From an uncultured bacterium (GTDB taxonomy: Bacteria; Actinomycetota; Coriobacteriia; Coriobacteriales; Atopobiaceae), in the NCBI GenBank assembly GCA_905215465.1, contig CAJMPT010000042.1, forward strand, positions 1-15,660: a stretch of 15,660 nucleotides of DNA, in the 5' to 3' direction. The position numbers were made by a program, and so were the translations under genes. Under the pieces are notes generated by a model. It did no database searches, had not been told where the DNA came from, and saw only the letters and a program-made list of their open reading frames with translations. Positions 5,944 to 13,420 of this stretch are shown here, piece by piece; within the stretch, counting starts at the first letter, position 1, and each line of letters starts with the position of its first letter.

Positions 5944-7564
5944 CTTCCTGGGTTCCTTCCGTGAGCTCATAGCGTGGCAGCGCGAACTCGAACGCGCATC
6001 CGTGGGGAACAGCGTCCCTAACGACGATGCTACCCCCATGTGCCTCCACAATCGACTTGCAAAGGGAGAGGCCAAGCCCGACGCTTCGCTTGGAATCTGC
6101 GAGCGCCCGGCCGATCGTATAGAAGGATTCGAAGACATGCGCCTTATCGCTATCTCTGATGCCGGGGCCATCATCTTCGACCCTGACAATGGCCTCGGTA
6201 CCTCGCGAGCATGTTGAGACGTGGATGGTCGAACCCGTCTGCGTGTGGGTTACGGCGTTGTTCACCAGATTGACCACGACCTGGACAATCAGCTTGGCAT
6301 CCACTTTGACGAGGAGGAGGTCCTCACACGGCTCGATTTCCAGGCAGTGCTGGCAGATGTCTGGATTGGTGTGGCGCAACGCCTCCTCGATGATGTCGTC
6401 GAGGAGCTCTGCGGTGGTATTTAGCTGGACGTTCCCATTTTCGAGACGAGTGATGGCGAGAAGGTTCTCAACGGTGGCGTTCAGCCAGTTCGCGTCGGAT
6501 CGAATGTCTCGGAGCAGCTCTCCGCGCTTGTCTGCGCTCAGCGCATCTCCGTCCGAGAGCAGAACGTCGGCGTTTCCCGAGATTGCCGTGAGTGGAGTGC
6601 GCAGGTCGTGCGAGATCGAGCGGAGGAGGTTGGCGCGAAGCTGCTCGTTCTTGGCTAGCACGGCGGCCTCCTCGCGCTGTTCTAGCGCCTGGATGCGGTT
6701 GAGCGCGAGAGACGCCTCGCCCACAACTGCTTCCGCCTCGTTTTGCTCGGCGGGGAGTGGCGTCTTATTGCCAAGGCAGGCACCCATTACGCCGATAACC
6801 TCGTCGTCCGAGATGACCGGCAGATAATAGCCGCTTGCGGAGGGGAAGCAGCCGGTCCCGGCACCGACCGCGCCTCTGTTCTCCATAGCCCTATGAGCCA
6901 TGGGAGTCTCGACGATTGGCTCTGTCTGCGTTGCCGAGACGGCTGAGAAGTGTCTTTGGGGAGCAAAGCCCGAGATGCCCTCGGCATACCAGACGACTTC
7001 GGCTTCGAGCAGCTTGGACAGCTGGGCGCCAATCGCATCAATGATTTGCTCGCGCGTAGAGCACCTGCGTAGCGCTTCGTCCGCTTCGAGGATGATCTGC
7101 GTCCTTCTATATGCGAGCTGTGAGGCGTGGACTTCGCGTCTGAGCGTCACGGCAACGGCGCTGGCGATGAAAGCGACCACGAACATGACTACGAACGTCA
7201 CGGGATAGGTCCTGCCCCAGGCGGTGAGCGAGAAGCGCGGGTGGGTGAAGAAGAAGTTATAGAACAGGACCGCGAGGGCGGAGGCCACGAGGCAGTGGAG
7301 GCGTCCCACGGTGAGGAGCGAGACGCAGAGAACGGCCAAGACATACGTGATGACTATGCATGCTTCCATGTCGAGGTTGTAGAAGATGGCGCCAAGAACC
7401 GTGGCGAGCAGCATCGTCAGGAAGACGATAAGCGTGTCGGTCGCGAAACGCTTGGGCGTGGGATTATCTGACCACGCGAAAACCCTCTGCTCGAACCACG
7501 AGACTATGCTCCAATTTGAGCACGGGCTTACCGTGCCGTCCCCATTCGTATTTCGCCCTGACAC
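5933..7564 (-). CDS. kdpD: Short KdpD-type sensor histidine kinase
   Basis: A 543-residue membrane kinase. In order: a short N-terminal tail (1-40), four membrane segments of DUF4118 type (about 42-142, with FYNFFFTHPRFSL typical of KdpD), a GAF-like region (about 160-290), HisKA with His319 in SISHDLRTPL, and HATPase with N-box (435-436), DDGPGI (464-469) and GLGLSLC (496-501). Full KdpD proteins are near 900 residues; this one lacks the N-terminal KdpD and USP-like cytoplasmic domains that bind c-di-AMP and tune K+ sensing. I see no remains of them upstream, so it is probably a natural short form. The start is a GTG at 7562-7564 with AAAGG eight bases upstream. Codon use is less GC-rich than in metG or rsmA. 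It overlaps kdpE by 11 bp. Confidence 0.87.
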   Translation of the reverse strand: MSGRNTNGDGTVSPCSNWSIVSWFEQRVFAWSDNPTPKRFATDTLIVFLTMLLATVLGAIFYNLDMEACIVITYVLAVLCVSLLTVGRLHCLVASALAVLFYNFFFTHPRFSLTAWGRTYPVTFVVMFVVAFIASAVAVTLRREVHASQLAYRRTQIILEADEALRRCSTREQIIDAIGAQLSKLLEAEVVWYAEGISGFAPQRHFSAVSATQTEPIVETPMAHRAMENRGAVGAGTGCFPSASGYYLPVISDDEVIGVMGACLGNKTPLPAEQNEAEAVVGEASLALNRIQALEQREEAAVLAKNEQLRANLLRSISHDLRTPLTAISGNADVLLSDGDALSADKRGELLRDIRSDANWLNATVENLLAITRLENGNVQLNTTAELLDDIIEEALRHTNPDICQHCLEIEPCEDLLLVKVDAKLIVQVVVNLVNNAVTHTQTGSTIHVSTCSRGTEAIVRVEDDGPGIRDSDKAHVFESFYTIGRALADSKRSVGLGLSLCKSIVEAHGGSIVVRDAVPHGCAFEFALPRYELTEGTQEDAD

Positions 7565-7606
7565 GAGTTCGACCTTTCTGCTTTCCTTTGAAATAAGTCG
7601 TAATTA

Positions 7607-7756
7607 TTAGAATAGGCAGGCGTCAATCAGGTCCTTGGCTCTGAGCGTCTCAAGCCATGTATCCGGTATTCCCTCAATACGTTTGGAGACGGACGTCCCA
7701 AACTCCTCGAACCGGACCTGTCTTGATGGTAGACCAAATCGCGCGATTAATGGCAT
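7607..7756 (-). CDS. Possible 49-aa ORF upstream of kdpD
   Basis: A minus-strand frame from ATG 7756 to TAA 7607 encodes 49 residues. It starts MPLIARFGLPS and has a plausibly amphipathic C-terminal half (GIPDTWLETLRAKDLIDACLF). A GGGAG lies nine bases before the ATG. An in-frame TGA 30 bp upstream of the ATG shows it is not the tail of a longer gene. It ends about 40 bp before kdpD and could be a leader or first gene of that operon. I do not recognise it, and it may be chance. The rest of 7565-7938 holds the kdpD ribosome site, the metG promoter and leader, and nothing else I can support. Confidence 0.3.
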   Translation of the reverse strand: MPLIARFGLPSRQVRFEEFGTSVSKRIEGIPDTWLETLRAKDLIDACLF

Positions 7757-7866
7757 GGGGGAGGGCTCCCAGTCGCTGCTCGTTCAGACGAGAGGACGCT
7801 CAGATACCCCCCCATTGACCGCGAACAGCCCTTACGCTCTCGGGCCGCGCGGCGGCGCTCCCGCGA

Positions 7867-7872
7867 TACAAT
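7867..7872 (+). promoter_or_regulatory. Candidate -10 element for metG
   Basis: TACAAT (five of six to TATAAT) lies about 67 bp before the metG ATG. No good -35 sits at 16-18 bp; TTGACC at 7815-7820 is too far away. The metG ribosome site AGAGG is at 7926-7930. I see no T-box or S-box leader in this short stretch. Confidence 0.4.
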
Positions 7873-7938
7873 GTCACGCGGCTCATTCGCCTGCGTCGGC
7901 CCATTTGCCGTCGCACGTCCTAAGAAGAGGTTCCACAT

Positions 7939-9552
7939 ATGGCAGACAAGCCCTCGTTCTTCATCACCACCCCCATCTACTACGTCAACGCCGCGCCCCA
8001 CCTGGGCACCGCGTACTGCACCATGCTCTGCGACGTCCAGGCCCGCTACCGCCGCGCGGCCGGCTACGACGTCAAGTTCCTGACCGGCATGGACGAGCAC
8101 GGCGAGAAGGTCGCCGAGGCCGCCCAGCAGCACGGCTTCGCCACCCCGCAGGAGTGGTGCGACAGCCAGGCGCCGCTCTTCAAGGACCTCTGGAAGCAGC
8201 TCGAGATCTCCGACGACGACTTCATCCGCACCACCGAGCCGCGCCAGAACCACGCGGTCCAGTACCTCTGGGAGCGCATGAGGGAGTCCGGCTACCTCTA
8301 CAAGGGCAGCTACGACGGCTGGTACTGCGTGCCGGAGGAGACCTACTTCACCGAGAACCAGGTCAAGAAGTCCGACGAGGAGCGCGGCGCCAAGGGCGAG
8401 CACCTCTGCCCGGACTGCGGCCGCCCGCTGGAGCGCGTCCAGGAGGAGTCCTACTTCTTCAGGCTCTCCGCCTTCCAGGACAAGCTCCTGGCGCTCTACG
8501 ACGAGCACCCCGACTTCGTCCAGCCGTCCTTCCGCATGAACGAGGTGCGCTCCTTCGTGGAGGGCGGCCTCACGGACCTCTCCGTCAGCCGCACGAGCTT
8601 TGACTGGGGCATCAAGGTCCCCTTCGACGAGAAGCACGTGACCTACGTGTGGTTCGACGCCCTTCTCAACTACATGACCTCGGTGGGCTACGGCGTGGAC
8701 TCCGACGAGGCGCGCGCCGAGCTGGCCTACCGCTGGCCCGCGCAGTACCACGTGGTGGGCAAGGACATCATCCGCTTCCACTGCGTCATCTGGCCGGCCA
8801 TGCTCATGGCCCTGGGCGAGGCCCTGCCCGAGCACGTCTTTGCCCACGGCTTCCTGACCGTGCGCAACGCCGAGACGGGCAAGGCCGAGAAGATGTCCAA
8901 GTCCCGTGGCAACGCCATCGCGCCGCAGGATGTGGTGGACCTGCTGGGCGTCGAGGGCTACCGCTACTACTTCATGACCGACGTGGCCCACGGCGAGGAC
9001 TCCGCCATCTCCTTCGAGCGCATGGAGCAGGTCTACAACGCCGACCTGGCCAACAGCTGGGGCAACCTGGTCTCACGCGCCCTCAACATGAGCGCCAAGT
9101 ACTTCGACGGCAACACGCCGGAGCTGGACGAGGGCTGGGCCGAGAAGGACAACCCGCTGCGCGGAATTGCCCAGGGCATCGAGGCCCGCTACGCCGGGCA
9201 CATGGACGTCATGGACTACGTGGGCGCCAAGGACGTGGTCATGGAGCTCGTCCACGCCGCCAACCACTACATCGAGGACACCGCCCCCTGGGCCGTGGCC
9301 AAGGACCCGGAGCGCGCCGGCGAGCTCAAGGACATCATCGTCAACCTGCTGGAGTCCATCCGCATCTGCGCCCACCTCTTTGCCCCCTTCATGCCCGAGA
9401 CCTCTGCCGAGGTCCTGCGCCGCATGTCCCTGGCCGACGAGACCGGCACCAACGACCTGGCCCGCGCCTGCGAGTGGGGCGGCCTTGCCGGCGGCGTCGA
9501 GGTCACCAAGGGCGACGCCCTCTTCCCGCGCCTTGCCTCCGAGAAGAAGTAG
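7939..9552 (+). CDS. metG: Methionine--tRNA ligase
   Basis: A 537-residue class I synthetase that charges tRNA-Met in the cytoplasm. The N-terminal catalytic fold carries the HIGH-type motif HLGT (21-24), and the ATP loop KMSKS is at 318-322. A helical anticodon-binding domain follows to about 510. There is no C-terminal EMAP/tRNA-binding extension, so it is the short form. The zinc region is incomplete: CPDC (157-160) is present, but the first knuckle reads YCVPEE (Cys130 only), so only three cysteines remain. The ATG at 7939 has AGAGG eight bases upstream. rsmA starts 6 bp after its stop, so the two are co-transcribed. Codons are almost all G/C-ending. An internally deleted second copy lies at 1-179. 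Confidence 0.97.
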   Translation: MADKPSFFITTPIYYVNAAPHLGTAYCTMLCDVQARYRRAAGYDVKFLTGMDEHGEKVAEAAQQHGFATPQEWCDSQAPLFKDLWKQLEISDDDFIRTTEPRQNHAVQYLWERMRESGYLYKGSYDGWYCVPEETYFTENQVKKSDEERGAKGEHLCPDCGRPLERVQEESYFFRLSAFQDKLLALYDEHPDFVQPSFRMNEVRSFVEGGLTDLSVSRTSFDWGIKVPFDEKHVTYVWFDALLNYMTSVGYGVDSDEARAELAYRWPAQYHVVGKDIIRFHCVIWPAMLMALGEALPEHVFAHGFLTVRNAETGKAEKMSKSRGNAIAPQDVVDLLGVEGYRYYFMTDVAHGEDSAISFERMEQVYNADLANSWGNLVSRALNMSAKYFDGNTPELDEGWAEKDNPLRGIAQGIEARYAGHMDVMDYVGAKDVVMELVHAANHYIEDTAPWAVAKDPERAGELKDIIVNLLESIRICAHLFAPFMPETSAEVLRRMSLADETGTNDLARACEWGGLAGGVEVTKGDALFPRLASEKK

Positions 9553-9558
9553 CCGGGC

Positions 9559-10464
9559 GTGACGTACTCGAGGCTGGCAAACCCGCGCGAGACCCGCGCG
9601 GTCCTGGAGGACTTTGGCCTGGCGACCAAGCATCGCCTGGGCCAGAACTTCCTGGTGAACGACGAGGTCATCGGCAGAATCGTCAACCTGGCCGAGCTCG
9701 ACGGCAACGACGTCGTGCTTGAGGTGGGCCCGGGCATCGGCACCCTGACGGTGGCGATGCTCTCGGCCTGCCGGGCCGTCTGCTCCATCGAGGCGGACCG
9801 CGAGCTCGAGCAGGTGCTCGCCCAGACCTGCGCCACGGACGGCGGGAAGTTCGCCCTGGTCATGGGAGACGCCCTGCGCATCACCCCCGAGCAGGTGGAC
9901 GACGCCCTCGCAGGGTTGACAAAGGGACAGTCCCTTTGTCAACCCTGTCAGCCCAACAAGTTCGTGGCCAACCTGCCCTACCAGGTGGCGGCCACGCTCA
10001 TCCTCAAGTTCTTCCAGGACTACGGCAGCCTGGAGCGCGCCTGCGTCATGGTCCAGGCAGAGGTGGCCGACCGCATCTGCGCCGGCCCCGGCAGCAAGAC
10101 CTACGGCGCCTACACGGCAAAGCTCGCGCTTCTCGCCAGGCCGACCGGACGGTTTGAGGTGGGGCCCGGCAACTTCATGCCGCCGCCGCACGTGGACTCC
10201 GCGGTGGTGCGGCTCGACCGCACGCCCATGGCGGACCCGCTGACCGGCGAGCCCCTCTCCGCCGAGCGCGCCGCCCGCGTCGCCGAGGTCATCGACGCGG
10301 CGTTTGCCCAGCGCAGGAAGACCATCCGCAACTCCATGGGCGCCAACGGCTTTGAGAAGGACGCCCTGGACGCGGCCTTTGCGGCCTGCGGCATCTTGCC
10401 CACGGCCCGCGCCGAGACCCTCTCGCCCGAGGACTTCGTGCGCCTCGAGGGCGCCCTTTCCTAG
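9559..10464 (+). CDS. rsmA: 16S rRNA (A1518/A1519) dimethyltransferase RsmA/KsgA
   Basis: A 301-residue SAM-dependent enzyme that makes m6,2A1518 and m6,2A1519 near the 3' end of 16S rRNA during 30S assembly. Visible motifs are HRLGQNFL (25-32), the SAM loop LEVGPGIG (54-61), acidic E78, GDA (103-105), catalytic NLPY (138-141) and the C-terminal RNA-binding part with FMPPPHVDSAVV and QRRKTIRNS. GTG 9559 is used; it follows the metG stop by 6 bp, and the same start is kept in the duplicate at 186. Residues 118-130 are encoded by a 37-bp perfect palindrome and form an unusual loop (LTKGQSLCQPC) just before NLPY. Relatives usually have a short linker there. The insert is in frame and all catalytic motifs are intact, so the enzyme is probably active. 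Confidence 0.96.
   Translation: MTYSRLANPRETRAVLEDFGLATKHRLGQNFLVNDEVIGRIVNLAELDGNDVVLEVGPGIGTLTVAMLSACRAVCSIEADRELEQVLAQTCATDGGKFALVMGDALRITPEQVDDALAGLTKGQSLCQPCQPNKFVANLPYQVAATLILKFFQDYGSLERACVMVQAEVADRICAGPGSKTYGAYTAKLALLARPTGRFEVGPGNFMPPPHVDSAVVRLDRTPMADPLTGEPLSAERAARVAEVIDAAFAQRRKTIRNSMGANGFEKDALDAAFAACGILPTARAETLSPEDFVRLEGALS
9911..9947. repeat. 37-bp palindromic element inside rsmA
   Basis: Perfect 18-bp arms (CAGGGTTGACAAAGGGAC and its complement) flank a single A at 9929. It contains TTGACA on both strands. The element is translated in frame as residues 118-130 of RsmA, between the GDA and NLPY motifs. It resembles REP/MITE-type palindromes and, in being read through in a gene, the palindromic elements known in Rickettsia genes. 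No second copy is seen in this window. Confidence 0.9.
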
Positions 10465-10475
10465 TATTGCCAGCA

Positions 10476-10519
10476 GAGAAGCCCGCGCCCACCCGGTCCG
10501 CGGGCTTCTCTCCTTTCTT
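10476..10519 (+). terminator. Rho-independent terminator after rsmA
   Basis: A perfect 12-bp stem GAGAAGCCCGCG/CGCGGGCTTCTC (10476-10487 with 10499-10510) around an 11-base loop is followed by the T-rich TCCTTTCTT. It begins 11 bp after the rsmA stop and lies just before the tatD ribosome site, so it separates or attenuates the two units. Confidence 0.88.
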
Positions 10520-10536
10520 GCATTTGGAGGCATGAC

Positions 10537-11547
10537 GTGTCCGAACCCAAGGTGCTCGACCACCTGATGCTTGCCGACGGCGAGCTCTTCCACAACTCAA
10601 AGGGTCGCGCGTGTCCGGCGCCGCGGCCCCTGGCCCCCGTGGCTGACACCCACGCCCATCTGGGAAGCCTTCACGGGCACGACCCCGCGCTCGCGCTTGC
10701 CCGCGCGGCGCTGGCCGGCGTGCGCATGATGGTGGTGCCTATAGACCCGGTGGGGGAGTTTCCCCGCAAGTGGGCGGACGCCGCCTCTCTCTGGGACTTC
10801 CTGGACACGCACCTGGCCATTGCCCGCGACTGCCTTGACGAGGCGGCCGAGCTGGGCTTTGTCCCGCCTGCCTTCGAGGGCTGGGACGTGCCCGACCTTC
10901 TGGACAACGTGCGCATCGTGGCGGGAGTCCACCCCTACGGCGCCGAGAGCTTCAATGACGCGGCCGAGGCGCTGATGCGCGAGCTTCTGGCCTCGCCGCG
11001 CTGCGTGGGCGTGGGGGAGATCGGCCTGGACTTTGGTCCCTACAACGAGGTGGGCGAGCGCGAGCAAGAGGAGTGCTTCCGTCGCCAGCTGCGGATGGCC
11101 CACGAGCTGCGCCTGCCCGTCGAGCTGCACATCCGCGACGGCGTGGATGACATGGTGGGGGAGGCCCACGCCCTGGCCGCGCGCATCCTCGCCCAGGAGG
11201 GGGTGCCCGAGGCCGGCTGCGACCTGCACTGCTTTACCTCAGACACCCGTATCATGGAGGACTTCTGCCGCTTGGGCTGCAGCATCGCCTTTGGCGGGGC
11301 GTCCACGTTCTCGCGCTCGGAGGACATCCGCGACGCGGCCCGCGTCTGCCCAGAGCGTCTCATGGTCACGGAGACCGACTGCCCCTACATGGCCCCGGTG
11401 CCCCTGCGCGGCGAGGAGTGCGAGCCTGCCATGGTCGTCTTCGTGGCGGACCTCCTGGCCCGCGAGCGCGAGGCCGCCGGCGTGGCCCCTGCCGCCCAGA
11501 CCTATGCCTCACTGTGGAGAAACGCCTGCAGGCTCTTTGGCCTCTAG
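10537..11547 (+). CDS. tatD: TatD-family metal-dependent hydrolase
   Basis: A 336-residue cytoplasmic TIM-barrel hydrolase of the TatD DNase type. Metal ligands are visible in family order: DTHAHL (His39, His41), Glu161 in VGEIGLDF, His198 in ELHIRDG, His231 in DLHCFTSD and Asp281 in TETDCPYMAP. Relatives remove nucleotides from DNA 3' ends and are tied to DNA repair or degradation; the exact substrate here is not shown. It is longer than the usual 255-265 residues because of about 35 extra N-terminal residues and an insert of about 40 residues between the first barrel strand and GVHPY. The GTG start has GGAGG six bases upstream; the ATG five bases earlier is out of frame. It often neighbours metG/rsmA in Gram-positive genomes. 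Confidence 0.92.
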   Translation: MSEPKVLDHLMLADGELFHNSKGRACPAPRPLAPVADTHAHLGSLHGHDPALALARAALAGVRMMVVPIDPVGEFPRKWADAASLWDFLDTHLAIARDCLDEAAELGFVPPAFEGWDVPDLLDNVRIVAGVHPYGAESFNDAAEALMRELLASPRCVGVGEIGLDFGPYNEVGEREQEECFRRQLRMAHELRLPVELHIRDGVDDMVGEAHALAARILAQEGVPEAGCDLHCFTSDTRIMEDFCRLGCSIAFGGASTFSRSEDIRDAARVCPERLMVTETDCPYMAPVPLRGEECEPAMVVFVADLLAREREAAGVAPAAQTYASLWRNACRLFGL

Positions 11548-11560
11548 AGCCGGCCGGCTC
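11547..11560. other. 14-bp palindrome between tatD and ABC genes
   Basis: GAGCCGGCCGGCTC is perfectly self-complementary and begins at the last base of the tatD stop codon. No T tract follows. It could be a weak stem at the transcript end or an operator. It could also be chance in GC-rich DNA. The 64-bp gap to the next gene holds only this and the GGAGG at 11601-11605. Confidence 0.25.
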
Positions 11561-11611
11561 CACCGCGGTATCCTCAAGCGCGTTTGGTGTCGAGGAGCTC
11601 GGAGGTGCCCG

Positions 11612-13420
11612 GTGGACGGTTCGCGACAAGACGGCAAGGCTGCGGCCAGGGGGAGTGACCTGCGCTTCATTGCGCAGGGGTTTGGGGCGTACCGCAGGGA
11701 CGCGGTGCTGGCCGGCCTTTGCGTCTTCGTGGAGACGTCCCTCGAGCTCCTGATCCCGTTCCTGATGTCCTCCGTCATCGACGAGGGAATCTCCGGCGCC
11801 AGCCCCTACGTGGTCTGGACGCGCGGCGCCGCCATGCTGGCCTGCGCCGCGGCGGCGCTGCTCCTGGGCACGGGCTATGCGCGCTTCTCGGCGCGGGCGG
11901 CCATGGGGCTGGGCGCAAACCTGCGGCGCGCGGAGTTTGCACAGGTCCAGCGTTTTGCCTTCTCCAACTTGGACGACTTTGAGTCGAGCTCGCTGGTCAC
12001 CCGCATGACCACCGACGTGACGGTCATCCAGAATGCCATGGTTACCGGGTTCAGGCCGCTCCTGCGTGGCCCGGTCATGCTGATCATGGGGCTTCTGCTC
12101 TCCTGCCTGATGAGCGTGCGGCTGGCGGCGGTGTTCCTGGCCATAGTGCCGGTGCTTGCCGTGGTGCTGCTCTTCATCGTGCGCCGCGTGGGCCCGCTCT
12201 ACCGCGTCCTGCAGGGCGTGATGGACCGCCTGAACGACGCCCTCCAGGAGGACCTTACCGCCATCCGCGTCATCAAGGCCTACGTGCGCGAGGACCACGT
12301 GGCCCAGCGCTTCTCCGAGGTGAACTCCGACCTTGCCGCCACCGCCACCAGGACTTTCTCGGGCGCCGTGCTCAACACGCCCGTCTTCCAGCTGGCCATG
12401 TACACGGCCTGCGTGGGCATCCTCTGGACGGGCGGGAACATGATCATGGCGGGCCAGCTCACGGTGGGCACCCTCACCGGCTTCATGAGCTACGTCCTGC
12501 AGATCATGAACTCCCTGATGATGATCTCCAACGTGTTCCTCCTCATGGCGCGCGCCCTGACGTCCATACGGCGCGTCCGCGAGGTGCTTGACGAGAAGCC
12601 CGCCATCTCCTCGCCGGAGCACGCCCTGACGGAGGTCCCGGACGGCTCGGTGGACTTCGACCACGTCGGCTTCAGGTACAGCGCCTCGGCCCAGAAGGAC
12701 GTGCTCTCAGACGTCACTCTCCACCTGCCTGCAGGCTCCACCGTGGGCGTCCTGGGTGCCACGGGCTCGGGCAAGACCACGCTCGTGCAGCTCATAGCGC
12801 GGCTCTACGACGTCACCTCGGGCGGGGTGGCCGTTGGCGGTCACGACGTGCGCGAGTACGACATCGCCGCGCTGAGGGACGCCGTTGGCATCGTGCTCCA
12901 GAAGAACGTGCTGTTCAGCGGCACCGTCCGGCAGAACCTGCAGTGGGGCGCGCCCGACGCCTCCGACGACGAGCTCCTCGAGGCCTGTCGCGTGGCCTGC
13001 GTGGACGAGTTCCTGGACCGCATCGGCGGGCTCGACGGGGACCTGGGCCAGGGCGGCGTCAACGTCTCCGGCGGCCAGAAGCAGCGCCTCTGCATTGCCC
13101 GCGCGCTTCTCAAGCGCCCGCGCGTGCTGGTCTTCGACGACTCCACCAGCGCCGTGGACATGGCCACCGACGCCAAGATCCGCGCGCACCTGGCGGCCCT
13201 CGCGGACGTCACCAAGATCGTCATCGCCCAGCGCGTGGCCTCCGTCCGCGACGCCGACAAGATCGTCATCCTGGACGACGGACGCATCCACGCCGTGGGG
13301 ACCCACGAGGAGCTTCTCGCCACAGACCCCATCTACCAAGAGCTCTATGAGTCCCAGATAGGCAGTGGCATTCACGGCGAGAAGACCGACGACGCTAGGG
13401 AGGCCGCAGATGGCAGGTAG
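11612..13420 (+). CDS. ABC exporter half-transporter, degenerate-site subunit
   Basis: A 602-residue half-transporter. The six-helix type I exporter domain (about 30-320) is followed by the nucleotide-binding domain (about 345-580). Motifs: Walker A GATGSGKTT (382-390), Q-loop Gln430, signature VSGGQ (485-489), Walker B VLVFDD (505-510) and D-loop SAVD. The catalytic Glu after Walker B is Asp510, and the switch His is replaced by Gln540 (VIAQRV), so its own ATP site is degenerate. This is the pattern of one half of heterodimeric exporters such as TM287/288 or BmrCD. GTG 11612 is chosen for the GGAGG six bases upstream; the frame is open further upstream but only as a tatD shadow. It overlaps the next gene by 11 bp. 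The substrate (drug, lipid or peptide) cannot be read from sequence. Confidence 0.94.
   Translation: MDGSRQDGKAAARGSDLRFIAQGFGAYRRDAVLAGLCVFVETSLELLIPFLMSSVIDEGISGASPYVVWTRGAAMLACAAAALLLGTGYARFSARAAMGLGANLRRAEFAQVQRFAFSNLDDFESSSLVTRMTTDVTVIQNAMVTGFRPLLRGPVMLIMGLLLSCLMSVRLAAVFLAIVPVLAVVLLFIVRRVGPLYRVLQGVMDRLNDALQEDLTAIRVIKAYVREDHVAQRFSEVNSDLAATATRTFSGAVLNTPVFQLAMYTACVGILWTGGNMIMAGQLTVGTLTGFMSYVLQIMNSLMMISNVFLLMARALTSIRRVREVLDEKPAISSPEHALTEVPDGSVDFDHVGFRYSASAQKDVLSDVTLHLPAGSTVGVLGATGSGKTTLVQLIARLYDVTSGGVAVGGHDVREYDIAALRDAVGIVLQKNVLFSGTVRQNLQWGAPDASDDELLEACRVACVDEFLDRIGGLDGDLGQGGVNVSGGQKQRLCIARALLKRPRVLVFDDSTSAVDMATDAKIRAHLAALADVTKIVIAQRVASVRDADKIVILDDGRIHAVGTHEELLATDPIYQELYESQIGSGIHGEKTDDAREAADGR

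Noticed and set aside
7815..7872. TTGACC plus TACAAT as a full metG promoter
   Set aside because: The spacing of 46 bp is far too long; only the -10 is kept as a candidate.
7565..7938. T-box or SAM riboswitch for metG
   Set aside because: I see no T-box sequence, specifier stem or SAM-box core in the leader before metG.
7747..10593. Two long minus-strand frames opposite metG and rsmA
   Set aside because: Low-complexity Ala/Gly/Val/His composition with no domains, antisense to metG and rsmA, whose motifs are certain.
11366..12664. Minus-strand frame (432 codons) opposite the tatD end and ABC gene
   Set aside because: Antisense shadow of a clear ABC transporter; composition biased to His/Gln/Arg/Gly.
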